From Cichorium intybus (lineage: Eukaryota > Streptophyta > Magnoliopsida > Asterales > Asteraceae): a DNA stretch of 64,000 bases. The stretch lies in contig CM042011.1 in NCBI GenBank assembly GCA_023525715.1, forward strand, positions 60,647,354 to 60,711,353, read 5' to 3'. This document shows positions 22,425 to 36,323 of the stretch, piece after piece. Position numbers and translations under genes: made by a program. A model generated the notes under the pieces. It was not told the DNA's origin. It worked only from the letters and a program-made list of their open reading frames with translations, and did not search any database. Position 1 is the first letter of the stretch. Each line of letters opens with the position of its first letter.

Positions 22425-24908
22425 ATGGGGGAGCAAATGGAGGAATTAAACCATGAAACCCAGCTTTCAACGAGAAAGAAAGGTGGTTTAGTCACCATGC
22501 CTTTCATCATAGGTATGTTCATAACTTCATATACATTCGCATTCTTCAATGAAAAGTTTGCATTTTTACTTCGTGGGTTTCTTGAATCTTGAAGAGTTTT
22601 TGTTTTTGGTTAATGGGTTTCTTGAATCTTGAAGTTTCGTGGTTCTTTCGATCTGGGTTTTTGTTAATTTTTATAAATCTTGGATCTTTTTGTAGCTAAT
22701 GAAGCATTTGAGAAGGTGGCTAGTTATGGTTTGGTCCCAAATATGATATTCTATTTGATGACGGATTACAAGATTGGTGTTGCTAAAGGCACAAACATAC
22801 TCTTTCTTTGGACCGCTGCTTCCAATTTTTCCCCTGTTTTGGGTGCATTTCTTTCAGATTCATATTTGGGTCGATTTCTCACGATTGGTTTGGGTTCCTT
22901 CTTCTCTCTTCTGGTAATCTTTAAATTTTTTTATTTCGTTAGCTTTTCACTCACTCCATTGTAAATCTGAGTTCTTATGAACAGCAACATAAAGTATAAT
23001 TTGCATTGATTAGTGAATCATATGTTGTTCCTGTTAGCTTTTTGATGTTTGAAGTTTGAACAGTATTTCTGACGTTGACCCTGTTAAAACTTACAAAAAG
23101 AATTTAGCTGGACGAGGTTGCTGAATTCATAAAAACCAGAAGGGCACTAATTAATTAGGTCTGAAAAACATCCAGTGAACATGGAAGTGCTTCTGAAATT
23201 CTGTTCATTCATGGTCCACAAACCCTACATCATTACTTCTTGATAGAACCCCCGAAAGAATTTGAATTTTCAAATTTTAAACATTAATCTTTTTGAAATT
23301 ACGAAATAATTACCTTTCTTTATTATCGTAATTACAGGGGATGTTCTTGCTATGGTTAACAACAATGTTGCCACACCTAAAGCCACCGGTTTGTAATCAA
23401 TTAACTGAAACCTGCAAACAAGCGACGCATTCTCAATTCGCGTTCTTGATTTTCGCTTTCGTGTTCATATCTTTGGGATCCGGCGGTGTACGGCCATGTT
23501 CGTTAGCATTTGGGGCCGAACAAATCGACGATAAACGCAATCCGAAGAACGAAAGAGCATTAGAAAGCTTTTTCGGTTGGTATTATGCTGCTGCTGCGAT
23601 TGCGGTTCTTATTGCTTTCACGGGTATTGTTTATATACAAGATCATGCTGGATGGAAGGTTGGATTTGGGGTTCCGTTAATTCTTATGTTCTTATCGACG
23701 CTGTTGTTCTTCGTGGCCTCTTCACTTTACATCAAGATGAAAGTCAAAAAAAGCTTATTCACTAGCTTTTTACAAGTGATTGTGGTTGCTTATAAGAACA
23801 GAAAGTTACCTTCCAAGCCTCCGACTTCCGATGGGTGGCATTATCACCGGGATGCGCCGGAATCCCTTCCGACCAAGAGACTAAGGTAAAATTCTTTCAA
23901 TTACGACCATCAAAATCCCAAATTGGTTACAATTGTGCAAGTTTTGTTAAATCTCATCGTTGATTTTGATTTAGGTTCTTGAACAAAGCTTGTATTATTC
24001 AAAACCCGAAAGATTTAACCTCCGATGGAGTTGCGTCAGACCCATGGAGTTTATGCACGGTGGAGCAAACCGAAGAACTTAAAGCACTAATCAGAGTTAT
24101 ACCATTGTGGTCGTCAGGCCTCATGATGTCGATTAACGTTGCTCAATCTTCGTTTCCCGTGATCCAAGCAAGTACCATGGATCGACATTTGGGATCAAGC
24201 TTCCAAATTCCGGCAGGATCCTTCGCGTTCTTCACAATTGCAGTTCTAGCACTTTGGGTAATTCTATACGACCGTGTTGTACTTCCATGTGCATCAAAAA
24301 TCGTAGGAAAACCCGTTCATATGGGTGTCAAATTACGAATGGGTATTGGTCTGGTTATCTCAACAATGGCCATGGTGGTTTCCGCCATTGTTGAACATGT
24401 CCGAAGAAAAAGAGCAATCGAACAAGGGCTGTACAACAACCCCCAAGCAGTCGTGGCCATGTCAGCAATGTGGCTGGTCCCACAGTACTGTCTTCATGGA
24501 TTAGCGGAAGCTTTTAGCGCAATTGGGCAGAATGAGTTTTATTATTCGGAGTTTCCTAAAAGCATGTCGAGTGTCGCCGCCTCTCTTTTCTTGTTAGGAA
24601 TGGCCATCGCTAATTTATTGGCTAGTTTCATATTAAACACGATTCAAAAACTCACAAGAGATGGGAATAAAGAAGGTTGGATCACGACTAATATTAATCA
24701 TGGCCGATATGATAGTTACTATTGGGTTCTTGCTATAATGAGCTTTGTGAATCTTTTCTATTTCGTGGCATGTAGTTGGTCTTATGGTCCTTGTGTTGAT
24801 GAAATGGAAAAAAAGGAGACAAGTAGTAAAGACCAAAGTGAAGAGTTACAAAGAGCAAGATCGGTAGCGGATGAAAGGCAAAATCTTTTCTCTAGTTTGC
24901 CATCATAA
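22425..24908 (+). CDS. NRT1/PTR FAMILY (NPF) proton-coupled transporter, NPF1-like, four exons
   Basis: Exons: 22425-22512, 22696-22913, 23338-23885 and 23975-24908, with GT-AG introns of 183, 424 and 89 bp; spliced length is 1788 nt or 595 codons, the family's usual size. The product is a 12-helix major-facilitator protein. Visible marks: the ExxEK proton-coupling motif (NEAFEKVASYGL) in helix 1, LGAFLSDSYLGRF after helix 2, GSGGVRPC in helix 4, the long charged central loop, and EFYYSEFPKSM in helix 10. Segments such as IPLWSSGLMMSINVAQ and QASTMDRHLGSSFQIPAGSF are most like the NPF1 clade. Members import nitrate, peptides, hormones or secondary metabolites; the substrate cannot be read from sequence. 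I chose the ATG at 22425 because it is the first ATG after the TATA box and gives the expected short basic N-terminus. No disruption is seen. Confidence 0.93.
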
Positions 24909-25085
24909 TTGTCACTTCTTGCAAAATCTTGCAAATATTAGTTGTTTTTCAAGAAAGTTCATATTATGGTCAGCAAGGTGGTGGTACTCAGGGAGTTGTA
25001 AACGTGATCTTGTTTGTTAAAATGAGATCGATGTAAATCCCGAATGAAAGAAAAAGTAAAAGAGTGTTGGTGAATCAATAAAGTG
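24909..25085 (+). promoter_or_regulatory. 3' UTR and poly(A) signal of the NPF gene
   Basis: AT-rich trailer after the TAA. CAATAAAG near 25077-25084 is the best polyadenylation signal. Confidence 0.5.
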
Positions 25086-25317
25086 ATCCAATGGCTCGTT
25101 AAATTGTGAGGAAGACAACATGGGGTGTTGTTTAGTTTCGTTACGTTTGGTTTGATGTTGGGAGAGAAATTGTTTGTGGTGTCAATAGATGTGGTTTTCA
25201 TTTAGTTTGGTATTATGGATATTGTAATAGGTTGATATGTTGGAACGAACTTGAAAATATACTTGTAAACATAAATATTAAGCGTGTTTTAAGGTTTTTG
25301 TTTGTTGCATCTTGTGA

Positions 25318-27830
25318 GTTCTGGAACGGGAAGTGATTATTCCACAGCAAATTTTAATCCATCCACTGTAATTTATATTTGTTGTTAATTTTGCCTTTAT
25401 TTAATTTGAAGATATTAAAAAAGATTAGAGAGAAAGATTACATTTCCATATCTACGTCCATTTACCAATATTATAAACTAACTATTTTTTATTCTTTGTT
25501 ACTTTTTACACTAATATTATTTTATATCTAATATCTAATATTTGAATACTCGATTTTTTTTACAAGCCAAATTAAAGATCCACCCTCATTTTAATGCTTT
25601 TTTTTTCTTTTATCATTATTTTTAAAACTATAAGAAATTTGAAAAATACAAAGGTATTATAACATCGTGTTTGTGTTTTATGACTCATGAGAACACTCCA
25701 AAGCAACAATATAGCAAATGATTGAATGAAGTCGTCGACTAGGTTTACCATTTACGAATTGAGATTTCTAAAACCTTTCAAAAAATAAAAGAAAAACAAA
25801 TATAAAAAAAACCGGATTTTTGGCCGGTTGAATTGGTACGGTCGAATCGCGGTTCGTAGAAAACCGGCAGTTTTTAGCAGTTCAACATAGGGTAAATTGC
25901 ATAAAAGTCATTAACTTTTCCAATTTTTTCGATTTTGACACTGTATTTTTAGTTTTTGCAATTAAGTCATTATGTTTTCAGAAAATTACAATTAAGTCAT
26001 TATGTTTTCCAAAAAGTTGCGAAAATGACCATATGATAGGCTGACAACAGGTTACCAGGTCATATGGTCAAATTTGCAATTTTTCAGAAAACATAATGAC
26101 TTAATAGCAAAAATAAAACATAGTGTCAAAATCGAAAAATCTGGAAAAGTTAGCGAATTTTATGCAATTTACCCTATGCAATTTATATAACTTAATCACT
26201 TTACATGCCTCATACGTGTCCAAAAAATAAATTTGTTGTTACTTTGTTTTTCCATTTAAAATAATCAAATTTATTGTCCTAAAAGTGGAATTTCAAATAG
26301 ATTTAGGATAAATGCATACGAAACCTTCTTTTACTTAATAAAAAATTCTAGTTTAAACTCTTAATACTTTTTGTTTCATTGAAATTAAGTTTTTTTATTG
26401 AAAATGAGTATATATTTTTGTTTTATTGAAAACAAGTACTTTAATTTCGAATAAGACGGCGCCTTTCTTTATTTTGTCTATTTTCACAATTTTTAGCGAT
26501 TAAGTCTTTCAAAAAATCTAGTGATTAAAATTATACATTTTATGTCTTCGAGTATGCAAATGCTACTAGCTTGACAGGTTGTATTGCCAAATATTTTTTT
26601 TTTCAATAAGAAAGTTGATGGACTCGATTGAAAAAATGGTAAAAATATATTGAACTTTTTATCTACTTAGCTTAAACTATCTTTGTAAATGAACGAACAT
26701 CAATATAGATTTTTATAACCCATCATATAAAGACATTGTTTACATAACCAATTACCTAATAGGATATTCACACTGAGGGCATGTAAGTTAGTTGTTATTC
26801 GTATGCATTTATCCAAAATCTTTTTGAAATTCCATTTTTAGGACAATAAATTTGATTACTTTAAATGGAAAATCAAGGTAACAACAAATTTATTTTTTTT
26901 GGACACGTATGGGGCATGTAAAGTGATTAAGTTATATAAATTGCATAGGGTAAATTGCATAACATTTGCTAACTTTTCCAGATTTTTCGATTTTGACACT
27001 ATGTTTTATTTTTGCTATTAAATCATTATGTTTTCTGAAAAATTGCAAATTTGACCATATGACCTGGTAACTTGTTGCCATCCTGTCATATGGTCATTTT
27101 CACAACTTTTTGGAGAACATAATGACTTCATTGCAATTTTCTGAAAACATAATGACTTAATTGCAAAAACTAAAAATACAGTGTCAAAATCGAGAAAATT
27201 GGAAAAGTTAGTGACTTTTATGCAATTTACCCTTCAACATACAAACAGTTTTCGAAGGTTAAAAAACCATTAACCTGACCGGTTCCACCAGGAACCACTC
27301 GAACCGGCCGGTCCGGTTTTTAAAACAGCGGTTAGTTTGAATTTCTTCTTGGGTAAAATTTTATTTGTGATTTGATATGAATTAGTTTGAAATTGTATTT
27401 TTTTTCTTAAATTATTGATTATGTAACAATTTTGTTATTTAATGTGTTTATAACCTCTTTTAAACAAAATTGAGGTTGTAGTATAAAGAATGATAAAAGA
27501 AAAAACATATGTATTAAAATGAAGGTGGATCATTTGGTCTGTAAAAAAAAATTTGGTATTCAAATATTAGGTGTAAAATAAGATTGGTATAAAGAATAAT
27601 AAAGAAGAAAAAAAAGAGTTAATTTACAATTTTGGTATATGGAGCGTACGAATGGAAATGATATCTTTTTTTCTTTACTATCTTCAAATAAAATGAGAGG
27701 CAAATTTGACAATACATATTAATTGCATTGGATGGATTAAAATCTATTGTATTAATTGCATTGGATGGATTAAAATCTATCGTGGAAGAATCACCTCCCT
27801 TCTGGAAGGTGCAATCAAGGGTTGTATACT
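25318..27830. mobile_element. Outer foldback element (imperfect inverted arms)
   Basis: Sequence at about 25325-25620 (AAGTGATTATTCCAC, ATTTTAATCCATCCA, TTTTGCCTTTATTTA, GATCCACCCTCATTTTAATG) reappears inverted at about 27495-27815 with moderate divergence. The right arm also has a 31-34 bp tandem duplication (ATTGCATTGGATGGATTAA twice, about 27722-27780). The arms enclose the younger element at 25890-27232. The ends are not sharp and I found no target duplication, so the superfamily is unknown. Confidence 0.65.
25890..27232. mobile_element. Non-autonomous Mutator-like foldback with perfect 9-bp TSD
   Basis: It begins GGGTAAATTGCATAA and ends with the inverse TTATGCAATTTACCC. The 9 bases on each side are both TTCAACATA (25881-25889 and 27233-27241), a perfect Mutator-type duplication. 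The inverted arms extend about 430 bp inward (to about 26320 and from about 26800). The outer 285 bp of each arm (25890-26174 and 26948-27232) is itself a palindrome with the same end sequence, so the element looks like two small foldback units at the ends of a larger one. No coding content. Confidence 0.88.
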
Positions 27831-29978
27831 TGTATATGTTATTTTGATAATCCAACAAGACCTAAAATAATTTAAAACTATTATAAATAACACAATTTGA
27901 AATACTTTAAAGTACAAAGAACATGCACATTAAATAAAAGGGTAGCTAATTTTGGTTATTTTTCTGTTAAGACAACCAACTGTAAAAACAAAATTTTAAG
28001 GTAATGCTTAAACTTTTAATTTCTAGTTTGGGCAAGTGTAAGTCACGCACGAGATAAATTTGATACTAATTTAGGAACGGCAATTCTTCACAATAGCCAA
28101 TGACTAAAATAGAAAAAAGTTAAATATCATGCATCCGCGTACCTTTTCATTTGTGTTTCTTGAGTAACCAAACTTTTCGTATAATCATTTTTACTTTCAA
28201 AAAACATTACATGTTAACATGTTGATTGCTTTAAGAGATAAGATTTGCTGATGTGTCATTTATGTGGTTGATAATAGACACCACATTAACATATGTTCTA
28301 GTTTCCATCAATGATACTGATGTTGGAGGGATGGAATTCAATAAATTAGTATCATTTCTTCAAACGTTAACAAGAAAAAGTTGCCCCATGTGTATTGTTA
28401 GGTATTATTGTGTTTATGGTAAGATATTAACCAATAAACTGAGTCACATATGTACCGTTGTAAAGCCTGTGGGCTCCAAAACATGTGGATGATTATGATA
28501 ATAATAATCGTAGTTTGAATAACAAGACCAATACTAGGAGATTAATTGAGAGGCCGATGTTGTCTATCGGAGACATGATTCCACCCAATTTCTCACAAGG
28601 TTGCTATTTAGTACCAACTATGTTTGCAAAAAAATTATTACAAGAGATTATTGGTTAGGTATGGAAAAGGCAATAATAAATATGATAATCATTGTCTAGG
28701 GCCCTTGTATGGGGAATGAATAATCATTCCAAATCAAAACATTTAATCACGACCATAGTTATTGTAGAACTTTAGATTAGGATAACTTGTTGCATTTCCT
28801 TAGATTATTAAGAATTATAGTTCGTCCCAAAACTCCTTTTTATAGATTTGATTGATGGTCAATATTTAGATTATAAAATCACACTAAAAATGATCAAAGG
28901 GAACATTGCTAAGTATCTCAGCCTAAAACTGTCTGGAGCTAAGTTGAAGATCGGAGAACTAGAGATTGTTCGACTAGTGAAGATGTTTAGCTATCAACCT
29001 AAAAATTTGAATAGTTGGCCGTTTTAAGATAGTTTGTTGAAGACAGATAACAACAGCTAAAGACTGACTTAAATTTACTAAAAGGACAAGGCTGAAGAAT
29101 GCTTCAACTATTGCAAATCAATTGAAGCATATGAAGACCATGGAAGATCAAATACCTTTAGCTAAAGCAAGTCATGCGGCAAAAGGGCCTATGCAAAAGT
29201 ATGTGAGTTGTTTCTCGCTTTTGGTCCCCAACACCCATTGCCAAATCTAAGATGTTCAACGTTCAAAAAGTGTACTTGCGTTTCAAACAAAGCAGATCTT
29301 GCCAAAAAAAATGTGCACTTCGGTTGAAGAAGCCTCAAATGATTGATCAACCTTCGATGATAAGGATTCAATGGCTGAGATAATAGAGTGAATGGATGGA
29401 TCCATGTCTGATATAGTTGCAATAGGTAAGGATGGGTTGCCTTACCTATGTTGTAGTATAGTAGCATGGGATAACTAGAAAACACACACACACACACACA
29501 TACACACAGAGGCTTATATCTCTAATTGTTTTAAAACAGATACATTGACATTCCATAAGTGATGTATATAAGAATTTTTAAAGGAGTATTTGTGTACAAT
29601 AGTTGGTTTACCATATGCAAGAGAACCTTCACCCACAGTGAACAAGTCACTCTAATCAGTTAGGGATATGGTGTCCTAAAATACAACTTCATCGTATGGA
29701 GAGAGTATAGGAAGTATGCTTGATTGGGCTATAATGAGTATGATCTTAGAGTGGGATCTATCGTTCAATTATATCAAACTTTTAGGAGATTGGCTCATCA
29801 ATGTTATGTCTCGTATTAATAGGCCTATCGTATCCGGAAGAGAAATGAAAGGTGATGGTGGAACCATGAACTGGCCAATATGACGAAGTTCATGTTGCGA
29901 GGTTGAAGTATAACCACCAACATCCATTGGAGTGCTTGTGGGTGTTGAGATGGTTAGAAATAAGTGCTTGATAGTACT
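27831..29978. other. Intergenic; short (CA)n microsatellite
   Basis: AT-rich, with no gene supported. A CA dinucleotide run lies near 29482-29508. Confidence 0.6.
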
Positions 29979-31349
<1,371 letters not shown>

Positions 31350-31585
31350 TCCCACTTGCACAAGTTTGCATCAAAGATTGATACCAAAAGTGGTTAACAT
31401 CTAGCAACATTTCACTGCCCCCAATAAGATTCGACGTACTTCCATACAACAACATCTAATTTCTGAAAGCTCGAAGCTTTAATTGATGTATAAGGTTATA
31501 TATCAGTTATCCCTTTGTCGTAGACATCCTGTTGAACATGAGACATAGATCTCAGTCATTCTTATTTGTGTTCAACTTTTACTTA
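31350..31585 (-). mobile_element. Internal segment of the old minus-strand LTR element
   Basis: Sequence following the 3' LTR and its polypurine tract; non-coding. It is interrupted by the probable solo LTR at 31586 and appears to resume at 34309 and again at 41933. Confidence 0.5.
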
Positions 31586-34303
31586 TGTCACACCCCCAAA
31601 CCACGATGGCGGAATCGTCGGAGGGTGGAACGTCACACAGTATCACAACCATTGCATACATTGAAACGTAAGTAAATAACAACCATCATACATTATAATT
31701 AGATAAGTTACATGTTCCATATGTTAAATTGTTTCGAATCTAGTTACTTGTATGATAAACAAAATGGTAAGAGTGACGTCTTCACGTCCCAATCCAAAAG
31801 GTAGTCGATCTCGACTAATGATTACCTGAGAATACAAGCGGTTTGACAAGTGTCAACATTACGTTGGTGAGTTCATAAGATTTGATGATGAGAAAAACTC
31901 AGTATTTCCTTAGTGAAAACCCGAAGTATTTGTAGGCAAGAAAAACAGTATTTTCTTAAACGTTGTTGTAGTTTTAGAACCATAAAACTGCAATTGTGTA
32001 AGTAAAACCATACTTTGTAAATCTTGATGAAAGGTACTTTTTAGTCATAAACCAAAGTGTATAAGTAATTCTTTACTTATAATACGTGTGAAAATGTAGC
32101 TTTATAATTATATAAAACCAAGTGAAGATGTTTTCCCCTAAACAGTGGATATTCGTTGTTGTTACTTTGTGAGTTATTATAACCCTGCTACCGACTATGA
32201 TGTGGGCCTGACACGATGTTCTTCAAGCATCACAATGTTAAGACATTTGTCAACCTTGACCCGTCGGTCATACTTGTAGCGAACAACCATAACTGGGGAT
32301 TGTCAATCCCATATAGATCTATACACAACTATCTCGCTCGTAAAGATTAAGGTTATAATTTAGGACTTACCCTTGTACTTTGTTTAGTAAGATGAGAAAA
32401 ATGTCTCACATAACCGTTCAACGTGATGAAATCCTTGTTTATAAATTAAAATCATTTGTATTTATAATTATAAAAAATATCCATGATAATTATATTATGA
32501 AAAATTATATATCTATATAATTATCTTTCATACGTATTTGTTGTAATGTCGTAGTTGTTCCATAAATTATACCAATTATAATTTATATAAATGTATTTGT
32601 CGTAGTTGATCCATAAATTATACCAATTATAATTTATATAAGTGAATTTTTCGTATTTACGTATTTATACCTAAAAGATGCTAGATGTTTGTAATCATAC
32701 ATTTCCTTACATGTAAGGCACTAAATATAAACATAAAGTAAACAAAACCATTTTTCATAAAAGTGATGGAAACTTACAAGTTTTGGTCATTTTATAAAAG
32801 TGATGAAAACTTATCTAATTTAGTCTTTTTATAAAATGATGACAATTACTTACTAATGATCATTTTTCATGCAAATGATAACAAGTTATGTAAAATAAAC
32901 TATTTTTGTTATATAAACTTTTTACAAAACCTTTTTATGACCATTTTTGAGTAATAAGTTTTCCAAGTCTTTTTGCCAAGAAACAAAATTGTGCACTCTT
33001 ATAGAAAAATAACCAAATACTCATATCATCTTATATTTGCAAGATCGAAACATGTATTTTAGTAAACTTGTATTCTCCCCCTAAAACATGTAAAAAGAAG
33101 AGAATGAGGGGTATGAACTCACCCTTGAATATTAACTTGGATGATGAAGATTACGAGATAAAAGAATCAAAGCTTGGTAACTTGAGAATGACTTGATCTT
33201 CGAGATTTGTCTATGGTTCAAGATCAAGAGTTTGAATAAAAGAATAACAAAAGATGATGGTAACAGAGGTATTGGAAGCTTGAAATGAAGCATACTTACC
33301 AAAATCCTTGAAAAATGTCTTGGAACACTTGAAGAAAAAAGAGATGAATGAGAGAACAAAGGAACAAAGCTTGGAACTTGTGTGTGTGTGTGTATGGTAT
33401 TAGCCGAAGGTATAAGAGGGAGAGGAAGAGTGAGGTTGAGTGGATTGTTGGTAGAAGAGGTATGGGTTGTAAGGGTAAGGTGGTGGAGTGTAGTGTTGGT
33501 GAATAAGATGTCATAGGATCTTTGAAGGAAAATCTTGCATGGGTGGGGGGGGGGGGGGGGGAGCTGCCATGGGGAGAGAGGAGAGGGGAATTGACTAGCT
33601 TTTTATAAAAACCACTAGTTACTTTTATAAAAGAGTTGTATTTTATAAAAGTGTGCCAAATTATGATGTATAATTGTATAAGTGTAAAAGATATAATTAC
33701 TAACAAATATATTAATCAATATTATTATTAATAATATTAGTAAACATATATTTAGATCATTTCTTAACTCGTTATGTAAAAATATAAGTGTCTAAGCGTG
33801 GTAAACTTCCGGATTCGCGGTATATGACGTTTCACCGGAAAAATAATCGGAGTATAGAATTAAATATTAGATCATATTACGCTCTATAAAACATGTTCTG
33901 ATATTTTATACTTAATGTTTAAGGCACCCTGTAATGTATTTAATGCCTATTTCCAGTGTACATTTATTGTCTTCAGTGACTGAATTGCTGTGACTTTTGT
34001 ATGTGAACTCCGTTTTCAACGTTCTATACGTCCACGGATTCGTAAACACGAATACATCGTGTTATGAATATTATTTATACCAAAATAATATTTGTATGAT
34101 TTATCAAATTCTACGCTACTGTAGTCTATTATTCGAAGTTATAACATTTACTTGATAATTGATTCAAAATAGTGTATTGTAGTATTATAATTTCCAATAA
34201 TACTTTAGGAAAGTTATGAAAATTACATTTCAATGCATTATCCTAATTTGCGCTCTGGTTGACCTTTGTTGACTTTTTTTGACCAAATTTGACGATTCTC
34301 ACA
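31586..34303 (-). repeat. Probable Ty3/gypsy solo LTR
   Basis: The left end TGTCACACCCCC and right end GATTCTCACA form TG...CA termini. The 5 bases outside are ACTTA on the left and AATTA on the right, a 4/5 match. LTRs with a GGGGGTGTGACA end are common in plant gypsy elements, which would make the coding strand minus. It has no primer binding site, no polypurine tract and no coding capacity, hence solo. It contains a G17 run at 33545-33561. The boundary call rests on these short signals only. Confidence 0.5.
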
Positions 34304-34308
34304 AATTA

Positions 34309-34583
34309 GGTGGCTTAGATGTCTAAATCTTAACATATAAGAGGAACAAATCCCGTCTTGACTACATATGCCTCTCTTGTAGCTTACAATATACCTGGAA
34401 ATAGCCTTTATGATTGTCTACTATTTCAAGATCAGCGGTTAACCATATCAAAGTATAGCACTCCCTACACTTGAGTCCCAAATATTCATCTCAGGTCTAA
34501 GGATACAAAGATAATACTTTTGTTCAAGAGTCACTTATCACAGTGATCCATGAAGTGATATTGAATACTTGTTACCTAACAAG
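34309..34583 (-). mobile_element. Continuation of the old LTR element's interior
   Basis: Non-coding sequence between the solo LTR and the next inserted element. Its end ACAAG is the target duplicated by that insertion. Confidence 0.45.
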
Positions 34584-35348
34584 TGAAAGGTTTTTAGCAA
34601 TCTATGAACTAGAAATCCTAAATTCACATGCAACCTAGAATAAGGATATATCTTTTTCTATCAATGAACATATAACAAAATTCCTAACGGCAACAATTAT
34701 TTTTAAAGAATTAAATTAAGGAAAACCAACCTTTGATTTTCTTCTTGAAGCTAGCAGCAAAAATATCCTGCCTCAAATGTAGTCACACCCAAGAAATGAA
34801 GGAGAAAATAGAATTCTAGATAGATAGCATGAAAGTGGTGCCGGTTTTAGGGTTCCCTGGAGGCTCTATTTATAGCCTCCAGGTGGCTACAGTCAAAACC
34901 CTAGAGTAGCCCAACTTTGACAAGCCTTTTATCAAATGGACAAGCCTCTTCTAAACCCTAATTAGGGTTTTGAAAATATAAGTGTGCCCACTCATAATTT
35001 TCGCCAAACCCAGGTTCCACAGGCCAGCCAATTATTCAACTATTGAATAATTACAAAACCAGTCCCTGCACTTTTAATTAATTAAATTAATCACTAAATT
35101 AATTCCAATTAATTCTAGATTAATTTATAATTAATTAATATAGTTTCTAATTAATATATTATCACTTTAATATATTAATAAACTATTATTTTATTTCTAT
35201 TGATTTATTAAACATTTAATAAATCAACATTTCTCTCTATTGAACTTTCTGCCAAACCTCCAGCTATGAGGGCAACCCAAATGGACTTTGCTTCAATTAA
35301 TAAGATAAATACAATTTATAAGTCATGGCTTAGACACCTAATCCAACA
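34584..35348 (-). repeat. 3' LTR of the non-autonomous element
   Basis: 765 bp. Contains GGCTCTATTTATAGCCTCC near 34860-34880, a palindrome around a TATA-like core. It carries about 40 bp near 34695-34730 that the other LTR lacks. Confidence 0.9.
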
Positions 35349-35362
35349 GTCTCCCACTTGGA
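35349..35362 (-). other. Polypurine tract (minus strand)
   Basis: The complement of GTCTCCCACTTGGA is purine-rich (TCCAAGTGGGAGAC) and touches the 3' LTR, as required for plus-strand priming. It matches the tract of the older element at 31350. Confidence 0.8.
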
Positions 35363-36323
35363 TAAGTCTATGACTTTAATTGTTCTTTTATCTTCAGATT
35401 AATCAACAACCTGCAGCTTCCTAGAAACTGCTGCCAAACTCTGACCGAGTCAGTTCTGTCCATAGATAAGTGATCATATGATCCTCTGTCCAACAAGATA
35501 TTTTCGGACACGAGACATGGATTGAGATCAATCTCTGTCCGATACTCTGTTTCCCGATTTCCGATTTTTCATATGACATAAGACTTCTAATTGAACACAT
35601 CAATTCAATCCTGGCTGGCCAGCACTTTAGTCAACTTCAAAATCATCGAGAGGCCTACATATATCTGTTTCCTATCAGGGTCAAGGAACGAATAAGCTTC
35701 GACTCATATGCTTGTGTCTTTTACTCACCAAAATCGCGCACAACAACACGTTTTATAACATCGAGTTACCGATGCGTTTATGCATTATCAATGCACAACC
35801 GACTTGTAAATTTCAACTCATATGTCTCCGCTTTAAGACCATAAGATATTATCATCTCAACATTGCTTGTGATATAATCCATGAAGCAATCTATTAAGTG
35901 CGGGTTTATCCAATGCTCAAATCTCCATTTCTAAGTACTCATGAACGTTGTAGCAATACTGTTGATATGTCTAACTCCTTAGACAATCTACAATCCAATT
36001 CATGACAGTCTTGATTCAATACTTACTTGCCAAAGTATGAGCGACTGTGGACCTTTCGAATAATCAAATTATTCGGGAAGTAAAACATGCGAAAGCGAAA
36101 CATAAAATCTGACTGGCAGCTACTCTTGCTTATTACCAAGTCTCCACAAGGTAATCACCAAGTCGGATCTATCATAAAACTATTATCGGTTTCTTATTTT
36201 CTTTTAAACTTTCAATTCAAGTTTTATATCTATGTCTATATGAACTTCTCACTCTTTCTATGTATCCAAAAGTGTCTTATACTGATACATTGCATTGCAG
36301 ATGGTCCAATCAGATGCTCTTCC

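Noticed and set aside
29482..29508. CA repeat and other regular repeats as a CRISPR array
   Set aside because: Simple dinucleotide repeats with no spacers, in a plant nuclear genome.
33296..33706. 136-codon Pro/Leu-rich minus-strand frame
   Set aside because: It lies in a probable solo LTR, spans the G17 run and has low-complexity composition; no domain.
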